A DNA stretch of 64,000 nucleotides from Icerya purchasi (Eukaryota; Arthropoda; Insecta; Hemiptera; Monophlebidae). This document shows positions 23,142 to 35,212 of this stretch, piece after piece. The position numbers were made by a program, and so were the translations under genes. The stretch is taken from positions 504,949,352 through 505,013,351 of the forward strand of contig CM077115.1 in the NCBI GenBank assembly GCA_039619475.1, given 5' to 3'. The first letter of the stretch is position 1. Each line of letters begins with the position of its first letter. The notes under the pieces were generated by a model. It made no database searches and was not told where the DNA came from. It was given only the letters and a program-made list of their open reading frames with translations.

Positions 23142-24854
23142 TTAACTAAACTGGACATTGTTGGACAAGAAGGATGCAAGGTTATCAACAAAGGAAGCAG
23201 AAGAAACTATGTTAAAAGAAGAAAGGAGCTCCGTAATTGCTGTAGACAATCTGGAGATATTGGAAGAGATATCGGAAGAAAGATTGTTAGAATTTCTGTG
23301 TGAAGATGTGGAGTGTTCAGAAGGTAAGGGAGGGTTGGGGAGAGAAGAACTATTCAGAGCCCATCCAACTGGGGGAGAAGGAGTATAGTAGGATGTGACA
23401 GTTGGAAATTGAGGAAGAGGTTTGGAATGAGGTTTAGACTTAGGTAATTTATGGAAGGTGGGGGATTTTGGACGAGGAGGAGAAGGTACCTTGGAAGCTA
23501 CATTGGAAGTATTCAAAGGGAGAGTAGATGATGCGGCTCGATTAGCATAAGTAAATGCCTGAGTAGCAGCGCTGGAAGATTTAAGCTTAGCGGCTTCTTG
23601 AAAAGATACATTTTCAAAAGCCATAATTCGCTTGATATCTTTTTGCCTTTGCCATTCTGGGCAGAGACGGTTCGAGGAACTGTGACTTCCTTTGCAATTA
23701 CGGCAAGAAGGAGGCTCTTGGAGATTGGAACATTCATTGAAAGAATGTTTAGCTGAACAGTGAGAGCAAATAGAATGTGAACTGCGACAATGACGCGCTA
23801 TGTGTCCGAAGAGAAAGCATTTGGCACACTGAGTGGGGGAGCGGATGCTGGGAGAGACAGGGAATCGAAGTCGGTAAATGGAAATGAATTCAGGCAGGAC
23901 GGGTTTAGAAAATTTTATTTCAACACTTCTGGTAGGAATTTTGCCATCTTCAGAGGAACGCAAAATTCGTCTAACAGATTGTACCGGAATACAAGATTCA
24001 ATTCCTTCTTTTATATCCTCTTCGGAAAAGGAGGGATGAACTCCGGAAATTACTCCAATTCTGTATACAGAGTTGTGAGGGATAAAAGCAATTAAATTGT
24101 TGGATTCGAAAAAAGAGGAATTACTTAGAAAAGCATTGGCAGTGGAAGCGGAAGGGAAAAAAATAGCAATACGCCCTCTGCCTCGAGGCTTGATGTCAGT
24201 GAAAGAAGTAGAGTTTTTGCTGATGGCTTTAGCCAATGCAAGTGGATGAAAGTTACCTAAATTCTGATCGGCGGAACTACTTTCAACGAAAACAGTAAAA
24301 GGACCCGGGTGATCGGAAGAAAAGTTTTTAACATGATCAGTGTCGAAGTTATTATTCTTTGAATTATTTTTATCATTATTATTATCGTTAGCATTATTAT
24401 TATTACTCCTATTATTATTATCACCACTATTATTATTAGCATCATTATTATTACTGTTATTATTATGATGATGATTATTATCAGAAATAGTATTATTATT
24501 ATTATTATTGTTATTATTATTGTTATTGTTATTGTTGTTATTGTTATTATCATTTTTGTTATTATTACTAATACTATTGAGGTTAGTGTTGCTGGTGATA
24601 TTAAAATTGGGGTTGCTATTATTACTGCTGCTGTTGAGCTCGGGGGCACAAGACGGAGCCGGTATAGCGAGATCAGCCTGAGAAAGCCTGATTTCCTTTG
24701 GTAGAGTGGTGGAAATCGGTGAAAGGGGATCAGCCGATTTACGTTTAGAGTTGAGGTCTATGTCCATGTTTATGGACAAGTTGGATGGGGGTTTAATTGA
24801 TATAGTCGGGTTTTGGGAGGAGGCCGCTGAGCGGCCTCCTTTAACTACGCTCAT
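23142..24854 (-). CDS. LINE ORF1: Asn-rich nucleic-acid-binding protein with three zinc knuckles
   Basis: An intact frame of 570 codons starting MSVVKGGRSAASSQ. Residues about 74-170 are an Asn-rich low-complexity tract that includes a run of about 20 Asn and is encoded by (AAT/ATT)n. About 185-340 may be a folded RNA-binding region (ISGVHPSFSEEDIKEGIES and neighbours). Three knuckles follow: CAKCFLFGHIARHC (343-356), CSHCSAKHSFNEC (363-375) and CRNCKGSHSSSNRLC (384-398). ORF1 proteins of I, Jockey and R1-type LINEs coat element RNA and act as chaperones. The C-terminal third is Ser/Pro-rich. Confidence 0.85.
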   Translation of the reverse strand: MSVVKGGRSAASSQNPTISIKPPSNLSINMDIDLNSKRKSADPLSPISTTLPKEIRLSQADLAIPAPSCAPELNSSSNNSNPNFNITSNTNLNSISNNNKNDNNNNNNNNNNNNNNNNNNNTISDNNHHHNNNSNNNDANNNSGDNNNRSNNNNANDNNNDKNNSKNNNFDTDHVKNFSSDHPGPFTVFVESSSADQNLGNFHPLALAKAISKNSTSFTDIKPRGRGRIAIFFPSASTANAFLSNSSFFESNNLIAFIPHNSVYRIGVISGVHPSFSEEDIKEGIESCIPVQSVRRILRSSEDGKIPTRSVEIKFSKPVLPEFISIYRLRFPVSPSIRSPTQCAKCFLFGHIARHCRSSHSICSHCSAKHSFNECSNLQEPPSCRNCKGSHSSSNRLCPEWQRQKDIKRIMAFENVSFQEAAKLKSSSAATQAFTYANRAASSTLPLNTSNVASKVPSPPRPKSPTFHKLPKSKPHSKPLPQFPTVTSYYTPSPPVGWALNSSSLPNPPLPSEHSTSSHRNSNNLSSDISSNISRLSTAITELLSSFNIVSSASFVDNLASFLSNNVQFS

Positions 24855-25250
24855 TTAACAAGCAGAAGAAAGAAGAAGAAGAAGAGAGAAAAAAAAAAAT
24901 AATAATAAGAAGGAAAAAAAGTAATAAAAATAAAAAGTAACGAGAAAGAATAAATAAATAAATTGAAGCTATTGAACAAAATAATTAAAGTGAAATTAAA
25001 TCTAAAATTCCAACACGACGATTAACGAAAAGTTAATTTATCGTGTTGAACGTGTTACAATTAAGATGCAACCGATGAACAAGTGATAAGAAAACAAAAG
25101 AAATAATGATTGAACGATCTCACCACTGCCGATCTGCCGACGAAAAACGCGATAACGCACAACTGGTTCAATAACGCACAGAAGGAGTTCACTTTAATTT
25201 TAAAAAATGTGATACCGACGCCGCGTAATTAATTCGACTTGTTTTATCAC
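24855..25250 (-). other. probable 5' UTR of the LINE
   Basis: This is purine-rich next to ORF1 (about 24860-24980), then holds a strong hairpin at 25011-25048 (CAACACGA..TCGTGTTG outer stem, ATTAAC/GTTAAT inner stem, GAAAA loop). CpG-containing sequence near 25120-25170 may be part of an internal promoter. The outer boundary is a guess. Confidence 0.4.
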
Positions 25251-26669
25251 TGACATTTGATTATCAACTGCTTTAGTTTACAATTATTATTACCTTTTTT
25301 TTAATTGTTAAAAATGGTGCAAAACAAACCGGCGATTTTTTAAGTGAACTATAAGTGTGTGTGTAGGTAGCTTTTTAAATCTTGATCATTTTTACTTTTT
25401 CCGACTGAAAGTCAGACTGCCTGCCATCTGTCGAAATATTTATACGTATTAAATATAGTGACGTAGAAATTAAAAAATAAATCGACTTTTCGAAAACAGT
25501 GTCTTTATTCATTTCTGTACAATACAAAATACGTACGAGGAGATACTCTATAATACAGGCTAATTAATAATTAATAATAAACATTGTACGCGGAATCTTC
25601 TTCTTTTCTCATCATTCTTCGCTTTTTCTACAATCTACAAAGTAGATAAAAACGCTTTCCTCATATTTCGGATTATTTTTGAAAAATCTGTATATTTATA
25701 TTTTTGTACAATTAATCGTCTATTAAATAACGTATATATAATTCGATTTAAATTTATTAAGCCATTCTGATATTTTTGTAAGTAACCGGTTTTATTTTTC
25801 CGGTTGACTAGCTCGAAAAAAAAAAGGCTAAAATAAAAAGAACATATAGATCTATTTTATTTTCTAATTGCTCTTTTTGCTTTTGTCTAGTTTTGAAGGT
25901 AAAATATTCTCACATCATTAGAGAGGTATTATATTACACCTATATCATATATTGTCGGGAGAAGATACGGAGTAATTACGAAAAAAACCAGGCGATTTGA
26001 TTAAAAAAAACAAACTTCAAATTAAATAAAAGACAAACTAAACAGGTTTTTTCATATAGTACATATTATATATAATTTCCCGATAGGATGGTAGAAAGAT
26101 TTAACAAAACAATGTGGAGTTACTTTTCAGATTTAACCTACCGTTTAAATGAAACTTCGCGGGTTATTTCAAGTGGTGGAGCAACGGCGAGGAAAATGGA
26201 GTTCATCTCTCCCAAAGAACCAAAACCTCGTTAAAAAAGTTTGTTACAACAGAGAAACTTCATTTATACCATATAAAAGTTTTGCATTATACCTGTGGAT
26301 TTTAATAACTAATATTTAATACTGGTTTCTAGTAAACCTGTTAATGTGTTACGTTTTTATTTTATTTTAAATATAATTATCATCGATCTTTTGCCTTTCT
26401 TATTTATTTTTGCAATGTAAATGAAAATAGTTCAATGATATATATTTACTTTTTTTTTTTTTGAAGCGAAACTTTTTACGGCACGGTAGGGAAAAATTTT
26501 CGTTACGCGTTACGCGTTAAACGTAAGGTATGTATTTGTGTGTATGTATAATTATGTATAAGTGTCTATCTGGGTCTAGTAGTATACCAAAATGAGTAAA
26601 TGTATAGTTAAGTATTTATACAACGGGACTTCGTATAGTATATAGTTTATGAGCATTCTCATACATATG

Positions 26670-26700
<31 letters not shown>

Positions 26701-27220
26701 AAGTAATAAGTACGTGTACACACCACTCTACAGAAAGATATTCACGATACGATACATTATACATTTAGTCTGTTAGTGAGTTTTTAAATCATATGGACGC
26801 CTCGCTAAAATCAACGTGTATGTCAAAATACCGATTTTACTTTAGACGACTCTCTACAATTGATTGAATTTTTAAAAGACAGTTTGAACTTATCTCTACA
26901 AAATAACAGGATGTGATATCAACGACAAAATCAAATACAACGATTGATGCGGTGTTTTCAAGATTTTTAGATGATATGGAGTGCAAAACTTATATTTCTT
27001 ATTTAGTTACCACAAGCCTTTGATAACAAAAGTATGTACTGAAACATCCATAAGCATAACTGAAATAGACCAATGATAATGATACTTTTTTATAAATGTA
27101 TATAATAAAATTTTCCATCCTAAAAATTAATTTAAAATAAAACTTTATTATAGAATTTAATACGTGAAAGGCAAAGAATTTTCACTTCCTCCGCGTGTAC
27201 ACACTGATCATGATTTTTTT
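25251..27220. other. AT-rich interval, no gene seen
   Basis: Nothing recognisable as gene or repeat apart from a short (TA)n at about 26674-26699 and a T run near 26450. Open frames are short and AT-driven. Confidence 0.5.
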
Positions 27221-27224
27221 TTTA

Positions 27225-27515
27225 TATTTGCTCATGAACAAAGAGAATTCGGAGATCGGATTACTCTAACAAAAATAAAAAAGAAGTAAAGTCCAATAAA
27301 AATATTATCGTTCTATTCTTTCTAGTAATTTATCATTCAAATTCTAAACTACCCCGTTTTTTTAGGTATAATTTTATAATTTCGTTTTATTTTTCACACC
27401 TAAAAATAAAACAAAATTTAAATTAAATTGTAATCATAATTATGTATTTTCAAACCATTTTTAAATTTGCTAAAGAGAGGTGGTTGCTATTTGATTTTCT
27501 TTATGAAACAAGGTG
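27225..27515 (-). mobile_element. hAT MITE copy 3 (inverted, both ends missing)
   Basis: The reverse complement matches 34055-34325 of copy 2. Shared words include CCTTGTTTCATAAAGAAAAT, TAAATTTTGTTTTATTTTTA, GGTGAAAAATAAAACGAAAT-like sequence and AGTAATCCGATC. Neither inverted-repeat end remains, so it is an old internal fragment. Confidence 0.75.
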
Positions 27516-27949
27516 TGGTATTAATGTAGTAATTTGCAGGATGATGCGGGAGATACATTTTACATAGAGATTTGTAATTAATCTGTAGTATTGACGATCA
27601 TCATGTTTTGAAAGATGTAATAAATTTTAAAAACAGTTAACGAAATGATGCAGGGGCGTAATGTCAAAGGTTTTTCTCTACGTGTACAATTAAAATAATT
27701 AAGTATAATAACAGAGAGTAGTAGTGTTACAATTTGATGATGGGGTACTTCTCAAATTTAATCGGATGATGGGTTTAATGGGGGCCATTGTGTTTGTACG
27801 GCATTCCAATAGATGTATAGGAGAGAAAGAGAGAGAGAAGAAGCGTTTGTCATTAATGCGATTGTTATAATAGGATGTTAGACAGTCTGTAAAATATTAC
27901 GGGTAGAATTTTTGTCAATGAGAGAGCGGAACGGGTCGTTTATTTGAAT

Positions 27950-28324
27950 AAAATGCGCCGCCATATAATTCGGGTCGCCTTTTGATTTTCCGAATGATAA
28001 TCGGTAGAGATTATCGCGTCCATTATCGGGTCTGGCCGCAGTGAGGGAAACGAAATTTTATAATGCGCCGGTGACGTTTCGTAAGCGATAGAGATCATCT
28101 CACGTTGCGGTACGCGAATCTATTCAAGTCTGTTGCGTTCTGCTGTCTCGCTTCGAAATTAGACTAGGGCGCTTCTCAGAGACATCTCTCCTCTTGCCGA
28201 ACTGATCATCAAAGATGGTGCGCTGGCGCGAACTGTACGACCAGCAGGCAGATGAGGTTGACCAGTCATCCAGTTCTCTCAGACTCTAAGTAGCTGCTCC
28301 CTCCCCCAGTCCTTCATATATATA

Positions 28325-28367
<43 letters not shown>

Positions 28368-29500
28368 CATATATATATATATATCTATATCTGTTCGATC
28401 TCTGATAATCCGATTGAATTGATTTTTCCGTGAAGGAGGCGTCCGAGCTTATCTCGGCGACCGTCTTTCGGAACTGTGAACCGACACTCGGTTCGGAGGA
28501 TTCGGAGGATTCAGAGGCGGCGCGAGAACGAATCTCGTTTGTCGTATTTATAATGGGGCTCTGCTTTTTCTTCGCCCCACCGGGGCCTTTCTCGACCGTT
28601 CGGTATTTCGAAATGTTGGCGCCTTCCTATTTTTATTTGTAAATCACGCTAATAGAAAAATTGCTCGCATCTCGCTCGATCGCAGCAGCCGTTCCGCGGC
28701 TCGACCATTTTCTATTGCGAACGGAATGCGCGTTGCCCCGGTCGCCTGTTGTCGTTTGAACGAATTCCTCGATCTGATTTATTTATTTACTGTTTTTTCC
28801 TTTTATTTTCTTCGCCCGTTTCGAATCGAAATCGACTGCAAATGCGCTATGGACCCGTAAAAATGTCAGCACCGTTCAAAATGCCAGACGACCCGGTCGT
28901 CACTCTCTCTCCCTTACTCTCTTACTCTGTCTCTCTCTCTTACTCTCTTTGAAGACGATGCTGTGTACACCGTACGCCACCGCGCACGATTATTCACAGC
29001 GCCTCTTTAACGTACCTGTTTTACGCCACCCTCCGGCCACATCGACGTCTTTCTTCCCGCTGCTGCTGCAGCCGCAAATCCTCCTCCTCCTGCTCCTTCT
29101 ACTCCTTCTCAGGGAAACCTCTTATTATTAGTTCTTCTTCTTTTAATAAGGATTTCTAAATGAACGACAATAAAGGAGATTCTTTTGTGCCGCGCTTCTG
29201 CCGAAACATCCGGTTCATTATGGGAAATCTTTCGAGAAATTTGTACAGCACGTACGATTTAATGAATTTATTGTGTAATCGAGAATAGCTCGGGCATTCC
29301 GTTCGCTGGCGCGCTACTTGTCCCCTAGCAGTAGTTCGATGCGCACGAATAATCGCGGCCAAGTTTTCCGGGACCGCACTTGAGACGACCTGAATGAATC
29401 GGCCGTATGCTATATGCTGACAGTCCGGTCCTTACGAATTAACACCGAGAAACACTGCCTGTGCATAATTTAAGGGAAACTTCGACGCACCAAACCCCGT
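27950..29500. promoter_or_regulatory. CpG-rich, lower-AT block with TA microsatellite: candidate promoter/first-exon region
   Basis: Composition shifts sharply from flanking AT-rich DNA, with many CpG between 27950 and 28290 and between 28430 and 29400. A 24-codon open frame (28215-28289, MVRWRELYDQQADEV...) has a fair start context (AAAGATGG) but no known match. Pyrimidine-rich repeats (TCTCTTACTC near 28905-28950; CTCCTCCTGCTC near 29080-29110) follow. A (TA)n tract lies at 28315-28390. This may be the 5' region of an unidentified gene. Confidence 0.3.
28315..28390. repeat. (TA)n microsatellite
   Basis: TA repeats broken by a few C and G bases, inside the CpG-rich block. Confidence 0.85.
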
Positions 29501-29788
29501 CTATTCCAGAAAGCAGCTGTCACATGCGCTCCACTGTTTTGTCCCTCTACCTGTGAAACCGTATTTCCAGCCATGAGCCCCCCCCCAAAAAAAACAACTA
29601 TCGTAAAACACTTTTATTTAAGTACGCTATATATGTGGACTTGGCCATAAAATTATCTGAAAAAATCAAAAAACCAAAAAAAGGGAGACCGTTACGGGCG
29701 AAAAAATTGAACTAAATCAGACAGGAGGGTTTGTAATGATAAAATATGAAGATGATTACGTAGTATTTATAAAAAGTGAACCTATATG

Positions 29789-29945
29789 TTTTTTCTTTTT
29801 TTTTCTTTTAGGGGCTCGTCGGCTGTACTAACCTAGCACAAATGAAAGTTTTCCAAATGTTCAATAGTGGGATTTGAACTAGACACCCGAATGGAACTGC
29901 CTAATTTGCCTAATTTAATTAATTAGCCTGTTCCGGCTATGTATG
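29789..29945 (-). mobile_element. tRNA-derived SINE, copy 3
   Basis: A T-rich run (29789-29809) is followed by GGGGCTCGTCGGCTGTACTAAC, a diverged family tail, and CACAAATGAAAGTTTTCC. On the minus strand AGTTCAAATCCC (about 29868-29880) is a near-consensus pol III B box. The head holds an eroded A-box region. Alignment to copies 1 and 2 over the body supports one family. Confidence 0.6.
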
Positions 29946-29959
29946 GAATTAGCACGTGG

Positions 29960-31250
29960 TCCAGGTAGTGTTTAGATTTATGTTTAATATTTTATGTCGG
30001 AATTTTATTTAAAAATAATATTACCGCCTTTTTAGATGATGTTATACAAATCATTAATTATTACTATCCTCGCATTGAGTAGTTTATTTTTATAATTACT
30101 ATTATTAATGCTGTTATGAAGATTTTTTTTTTTTTTTTTTGCTTTTTTTAGAGAAAAACTTAATTTTTATATATATCGGGGAACTGAATAATATCCTACT
30201 TAAAATCCGTTTATTTTATTTTCATCGTTATGGTTGCTAATATTATTGTACATAATACTACATTTTGTACTCGCCCCTAGTGAATAAAAAAGAAATGAAA
30301 AGAAATAATACAATTTGATTAATTACTATTATTATTATTATTATTATATCTTTGTCTCAATCTTCGGTGTCGATGGAATTTACAATTGCTACCGTTTTAA
30401 TTTATATTAATGATTTTTTATCCTCTATTTCTGTTGTATTCTTACCAGTATACTACTTATTTTTGAAGTTTTTTGATATTTGTTATCGGTGTCGAGAGGT
30501 GCAGTGCGTTTCGTTTGCTTGTATAGGGCCTGGAGACAATTGAGTAGTACATCGATCAATTTGATAGAGAGTCGTAATGATCAAAAATATGAAAATGTTT
30601 AGGCGGTATTTATACGACACTCGTATGCAGAATTAGAAAACTACATTATATAATTATATTTAATACTTTGCACGGATATTTTATTTAATATTTTCACCTT
30701 ATTTTTCGAATTAGACCGTTCTCTCGTCTAGTATATTGCTCTGAATTATTTGATTACTGAGATATTTATTTTCTTGATATTTTTAATGATTAATATTTTT
30801 TGAACTTTAGAGTTAAATTGTTTCATTTCCTTTTCTAGTTCGTCATCTTCAATTTTTATTGTTCTACTTTATATATCTATATTTTCCAGTTTATTTTATT
30901 TCGATATTCACTGCCTCTTATGCGCTAATTTTACTTCATTTTTTTCTTTTTCTATATGTTAGTTAAGAAAAGGCGGAAAAAATTATTCTCTATTTTTAAT
31001 ATTTGTGGAATTTAGATTAAACTTGGCATCCATATTGTTTTCAATTTGTTATAAAAGCATTTATTTGCTTGTAAATCACTGTTCATCCGAAGTATATCCG
31101 TATAATTTAATTGCAAACTACAATTTTACTTATTCCGCACGACAATTCTTCCTCCTAATATGGAGAAGGAGCCTCCTTAAGAGATTTTACAAATGTATTT
31201 AATTTTGAAAGAGATATCAAAAAATAAAAGAAAGGAAAATTTAAGAAGTC
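29960..31250. other. AT-rich interval, no gene seen
   Basis: Short (ATT)n near 30325-30345. No recognisable coding motif. Confidence 0.45.
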
Positions 31251-31254
31251 TTCT

Positions 31255-32040
31255 TTTTGATAATAGGTATCCTTGCCGAATTCCATATTCCTCCTCTCTT
31301 CAATCACAGGTATCCTATTTAGGTTACCGCTTTCTAATCAAAAGCCTGCCTATTTATTCCTTTTCACTCGTTTCTTCTTACTCCTCTATCATTTGTAAAT
31401 GGCGATTTACTCTAATAAAACCCCAATTTTATCCTCCTTATATTTCTGTTTTGTCTTCTTCAATTTCCGCTCCGTTTATTTAACTTCCTTATTTCTCTTT
31501 CAGTTTTTCGAATTATCTTTTACCGTCCTGTTCTAAATCTGTTCCTCAACATGTTCTCAGAGTTGAATTCTCCGAAATTTCCTATACACACCACTGTCTA
31601 GGTTCCAACGATGGAGTTGGTTCTGCCTTTTTTTTTTTGTCCTGCCTTCAATTAGATTTTGGGTCTTTTAAACTTTCCTTCTTTTGTTCAATTTTCTGTG
31701 CTTCCTCATCAATTAATTTCCCACAAAGTGCTCATAGTGCTTTGCGGGCTATATCACATTTAATCTTCCCTCTCTACCTTTTCCGATTATGTAATACTTT
31801 TCATACTCTCATCCATGATGGTCCTTTCCTTCTTCGCTTGATTGAGATCGATCTTCTCCTGGTGTCATTTAGGCATTGCGCGTAATAAATTAGTAGATAT
31901 TCTCATTACACCGTTTTTCCGTTTCCAGAGGCAGATTTTTGGGCACAGTTTCAGCTTATAATATTGCTCTTTTTTCCTTAAACAATTTATTCCGGACTAC
32001 GATTCAACTCCTATTTTTCATGCGCTAAATTTCAGACACG
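31255..32040 (+). pseudogene. decayed I-type LINE ORF2 (RT thumb to C-terminus)
   Basis: The 31193-31483 frame contains VSYLGYRFLIKSLPIYSFSL, matching RSYLAYRFLIKRLHIYPNNL downstream of the RT domain in the 18.5-25 kb LINE. Further on come ..ELVLPFFF and SALRAISHLIFPLYLFRLCN of the RNase H region. The C-terminal region is degraded to about 32040. Multiple stops and frameshifts are present. It shares the T-run expansion (about 31627-31639) with the inverted fragment at 14.8-15.5 kb, so both belong to one old subfamily. Confidence 0.7.
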
Positions 32041-33110
32041 GCCCAAAATCTTTTTTGATATGATTGTATTTCGGAACGGTAGTAGCCTTTATGATATCAG
32101 TGTAATCATTCTAACGAGAACATCTAATTATCTACCAGAAGTTAATTCTGGATTTTAACATGACTTTTTTTTTTTTGTTTTGTACCCTTATTTTCATGCT
32201 TTGTTTCTTTATTATCGGGCAGTATACTTAGAGAGCCGGTTTAGGAGGCTCTTTGAATGGGCAAGTTAGCTTGGATAGAGATCAGCTTAACAGAAAAAGA
32301 TAGGCTAATCTCCGTGACATGTAGATTATCTCATTGAATGAGCTAGCCTATAATTCTATAATGCGTAACACGACTGTACTAAGTCTATTGGTAAATTGCT
32401 GGTGAACAATTACAAACCTTGTAATGTCTTTCTGTTTCATTTCAAAACTAGGGACATACGTAGATGCATCAAAAAGATCGTAATAAAAAATAAATAATTT
32501 CTTTAATGTATATCGCGCGATAAATTTTTTACCGGGAAATACAGACTTCACGTAATTTTTTTTAACATGCAGAATCTGCGAAATTTAAATGATTAAAAAA
32601 ATTTCACTTACAGCGAGATTGGAATCAGTAGACTAAACCTATAATTTCTCCTAAAACTTGTTTAACCGCTATATCTGTGGATCTTTTATTTTTGCATTAA
32701 AAAAAAAAAAAAAGAAACATCTATGGCCTCGTAGTTATCTCAATAGATTACCATTGTAACAAAAATTTTTCTACCGAAAAAAGGAAGCGACACTGTTGAT
32801 CACGAAATAAATTTTCCCACAAAAAACGAGATTAGATGTGGTGGTAGTTTTCAGGCAGTTGATAATGTTACAACAAAACGTTTCGTTAGAAGCCGAATGT
32901 TTTCAGTTCTATCTATTGCGTGCTAATTTTAATAATAGAAAAAACTCTAGGTATAATTTGATCAATTGTTAGCATTCTTCCGTATGGTGTAGTTTTTTGC
33001 AGGTAAGTAACTCGGACAGATTACGTACATACTGTTAAAAATATAGCAACAAATAAACAAAAAATTAATTTTGAACAGAATAAACTGCGGAAAATATTAT
33101 TTCAACATAC
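32041..33110. other. AT-rich interval, nothing recognised
   Basis: No supported gene or repeat beyond short A and T runs. Confidence 0.45.
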
Positions 33111-33114
33111 AAAA

Positions 33115-33540
33115 AGAGCAACATATCAGGAACCCCTATAGTGGTACCTTCAAGTCAAGGAGAACCTACCTAACCTAGTAATTACATAAAGCAAATCATA
33201 CGCCTTAGAACAGGACATACCAGAACCATCATCGGATTAATGCCAATACTGTAATAAAGACTGTGAGGAAAACGTTAATCATTTTCTATGGCAATGTGCC
33301 CGATTCCAAAAAAAAACGAGAAGAACTGATAAATAAATTAACTCAGGAATATCACACTACAGCATCCATTCTTACAAATCCATTAAGCATGTAAACAGCT
33401 TTACCAATACTCCTCAAGAAATGCAATATTGAAGTTTGAAATTTGAATACTATATGACGACACATTTAACATATAAACTGGCTAAAAGGTTAAAAAGAAG
33501 AACCAAGCCAAAAAAAAAATAGAAAAACAAAAAAAAAGCA
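33115..33540 (+). pseudogene. LINE ORF2 C-terminal fragment with CxxC...H...C finger
   Basis: The plus strand gives IRLRTGHTRTIIG. After a frameshift it gives CQYCNKDCEENVNHFLWQCA, then RRELINKLTQEYHTTASIL. The LRTGHT motif followed by CxxC...H....C is the standard ORF2 tail of I, Jockey and related LINEs. An A-rich tail lies at about 33508-33540. Nothing of the RT domain is left. It appears unrelated in detail to the 18.5-25 kb LINE, so it is a different family. Confidence 0.7.
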
Positions 33541-33977
33541 AACTAATATGGATCAATTTTTAATTAAAAGACATTAGTTATACGGTGAACCCCGATTCAG
33601 CAGTGATGTGTCGATAAAATTTCCATTATTTATCTGACAATCCTGTTGAAGTTGATTTTGACGTACATAAACTTGTTTATACTTTGGGGAGAATACAGAC
33701 ATTTATGCTGATATTTAGTCGCGATAGCCTTAAGTTTTGAGTGCTTGACCACTAAGTTTAAGATGATTTAAGCGAAGATAAAGATATTAAATTATAATAA
33801 GGAAGAATCTAACGGGTGATCAAATGGATCGAAAGAAAATAATTTCCATGCGCTATAGTAACCTTAGCTGTTTGTCGACACGGTCTGTGAAAATCCAAAC
33901 ATGCAGTAGGATGAAAATACGAGCATATATCACAATTGAGGTGAGGAATTAACACGGGATATATATATATCATATAT

Positions 33978-34530
33978 CAGGGGCGAATCCAGAAGGTCAT
34001 TGGGGGGAGGGGATTATATAATTACGTAAAATCTTCTACGGTAGACAGTAAATTTCAGAAATACCTTGTTTCATAAAGAAAATCAAATAGCGACCACTTC
34101 TTTAGAAATTTAAAAATGCTCTAAAAATACATAATTATTACAATTTAATCTAAATTTTGTTTTATTTTTAGGTGAAAAATAAAACGAAATTAAAAAATTC
34201 TCGCTAAAATGGTAGTTTAGAAATAGTAAGAAACATAGTGTATTTCTTATTAGACACTTTACTTTATTTTTATTTTTGTTAGTAATCCGATCCGAATTCT
34301 TGGTTTATGAGCAAATAAAAAAAATATATATGTATTTCTCATTGAACTATTTTCATTTGCATTACAAAATAACAAAATGGTAAAAGATCGATCACAGTTC
34401 TGTTTAAAGTAGAATAAAAAAGGAACTTTAATAGTTTTACTAGAAAATAATATTAAATATTAATTATTAAAATCCGTAGGTAAAATTCATACAAATCTTT
34501 TATAGTATAAATTAAGTTTCTTCGTTATAA
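33978..34530. mobile_element. hAT MITE copy 2, left end only
   Basis: This starts CAGGGGCGAATCCAGAAGG and shares GATTATATAATTACGTAAAA and TCTTCTACGGTAGACAGT with copy 1 at 16095. Similarity ends at about 34530 next to a G run (34537-34550), so the right inverted repeat is lost. Confidence 0.85.
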
Positions 34531-34825
34531 CAAATTGAGAGAGGGGGGGGGGGATTTCTAAATATTTATTAGCATCCGAATGTATTTTTGACATATTCCG
34601 TTCAAATATTTAAATTTTAAAAATAGGAAGTTATAGCTCCTATTCAAGATCTGCAGGCGCAACATAAAAATTTGCCATTTTTTTATTTTTTGTTTAAAGA
34701 AGAAAAAAAAATTCGTTAATAAAGTTTAATATTAGATACAAATAAAATAAAAGGTCGCCGTGCCGGGAAGTACATTATGATGTATGTACATTTGAAATAA
34801 AAACCCTAATGCATGATATACTTTT

Positions 34826-35212
34826 ATGTATACGTATACAATAGATTGTATTAATAGTAATAATAATATTAATAATAATAATAATACCAATAATAATCGC
34901 CGCAAAACTTATACATTCTCCCCCAACATTAGAAATAGGATTCAGCTCAAAAACTTAAATATAACATATTTTAATTCTCAAGTACTTTCTGTCCATGGAA
35001 ACTTCGGTGATTACTTGCATAGGTTCAAACTCACCGACTCCTCAAATTGCCCACTCTTTAGATCAACTTCACCTGATAACTTCCAGCACCTGATCTTTGA
35101 TTGCACCAACTTTGATAGACTACGAGCTCTTCATAATATCGATTCTAACAGTTCGCTTATAATAATAATTAATAATAAAAATATTCAGAATCTGCCTCAA
35201 ACTTCCACTTAG
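34826..35212 (+). pseudogene. R1/Jockey-type LINE ORF2 C-terminal fragment
   Basis: An open frame of 128 codons. The first about 30 codons are Asn-rich from (AAT)n. From RRKTYTFSPNI onward it reads NSQVLSVHGNFGDYL, HRFKL, then NCPLF and DNFQHLIFDC. The SQxLxGHGxFGxYLxRF...C...H..F.C pattern is the C-terminal finger region of R1/Jockey-type ORF2 proteins. One cysteine of the CxxC pair appears changed (CPLF). RT and upstream domains are absent. The Asn-rich start is probably not part of the element. Confidence 0.65.

Larger units (their letters stand above)
18495..25250 (-). mobile_element. near-complete I-type non-LTR retrotransposon (LINE)
   Basis: Minus-strand layout: 5' UTR (about 25250-24855), ORF1 (24854-23142), 114-bp spacer, ORF2 (23027-19271), 3' UTR of about 760 bp and poly-A (T run 18495-18513). 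The endonuclease-RT-RNase H order and zinc-knuckle ORF1 point to the I superfamily. The 3' end is fixed by two independent insertions of the same tail (2588-2835 and 9802-10204). The 5' end is not fixed because no target duplication was found. ORF1 is open and ORF2 carries one frameshift, so this copy is young but probably non-autonomous. Confidence 0.85.

Noticed and set aside
24257..24704. Ile-rich frames on both strands over the ATT/AAT repeat
   Set aside because: They are shifted readings of the Asn-rich tract of LINE ORF1.
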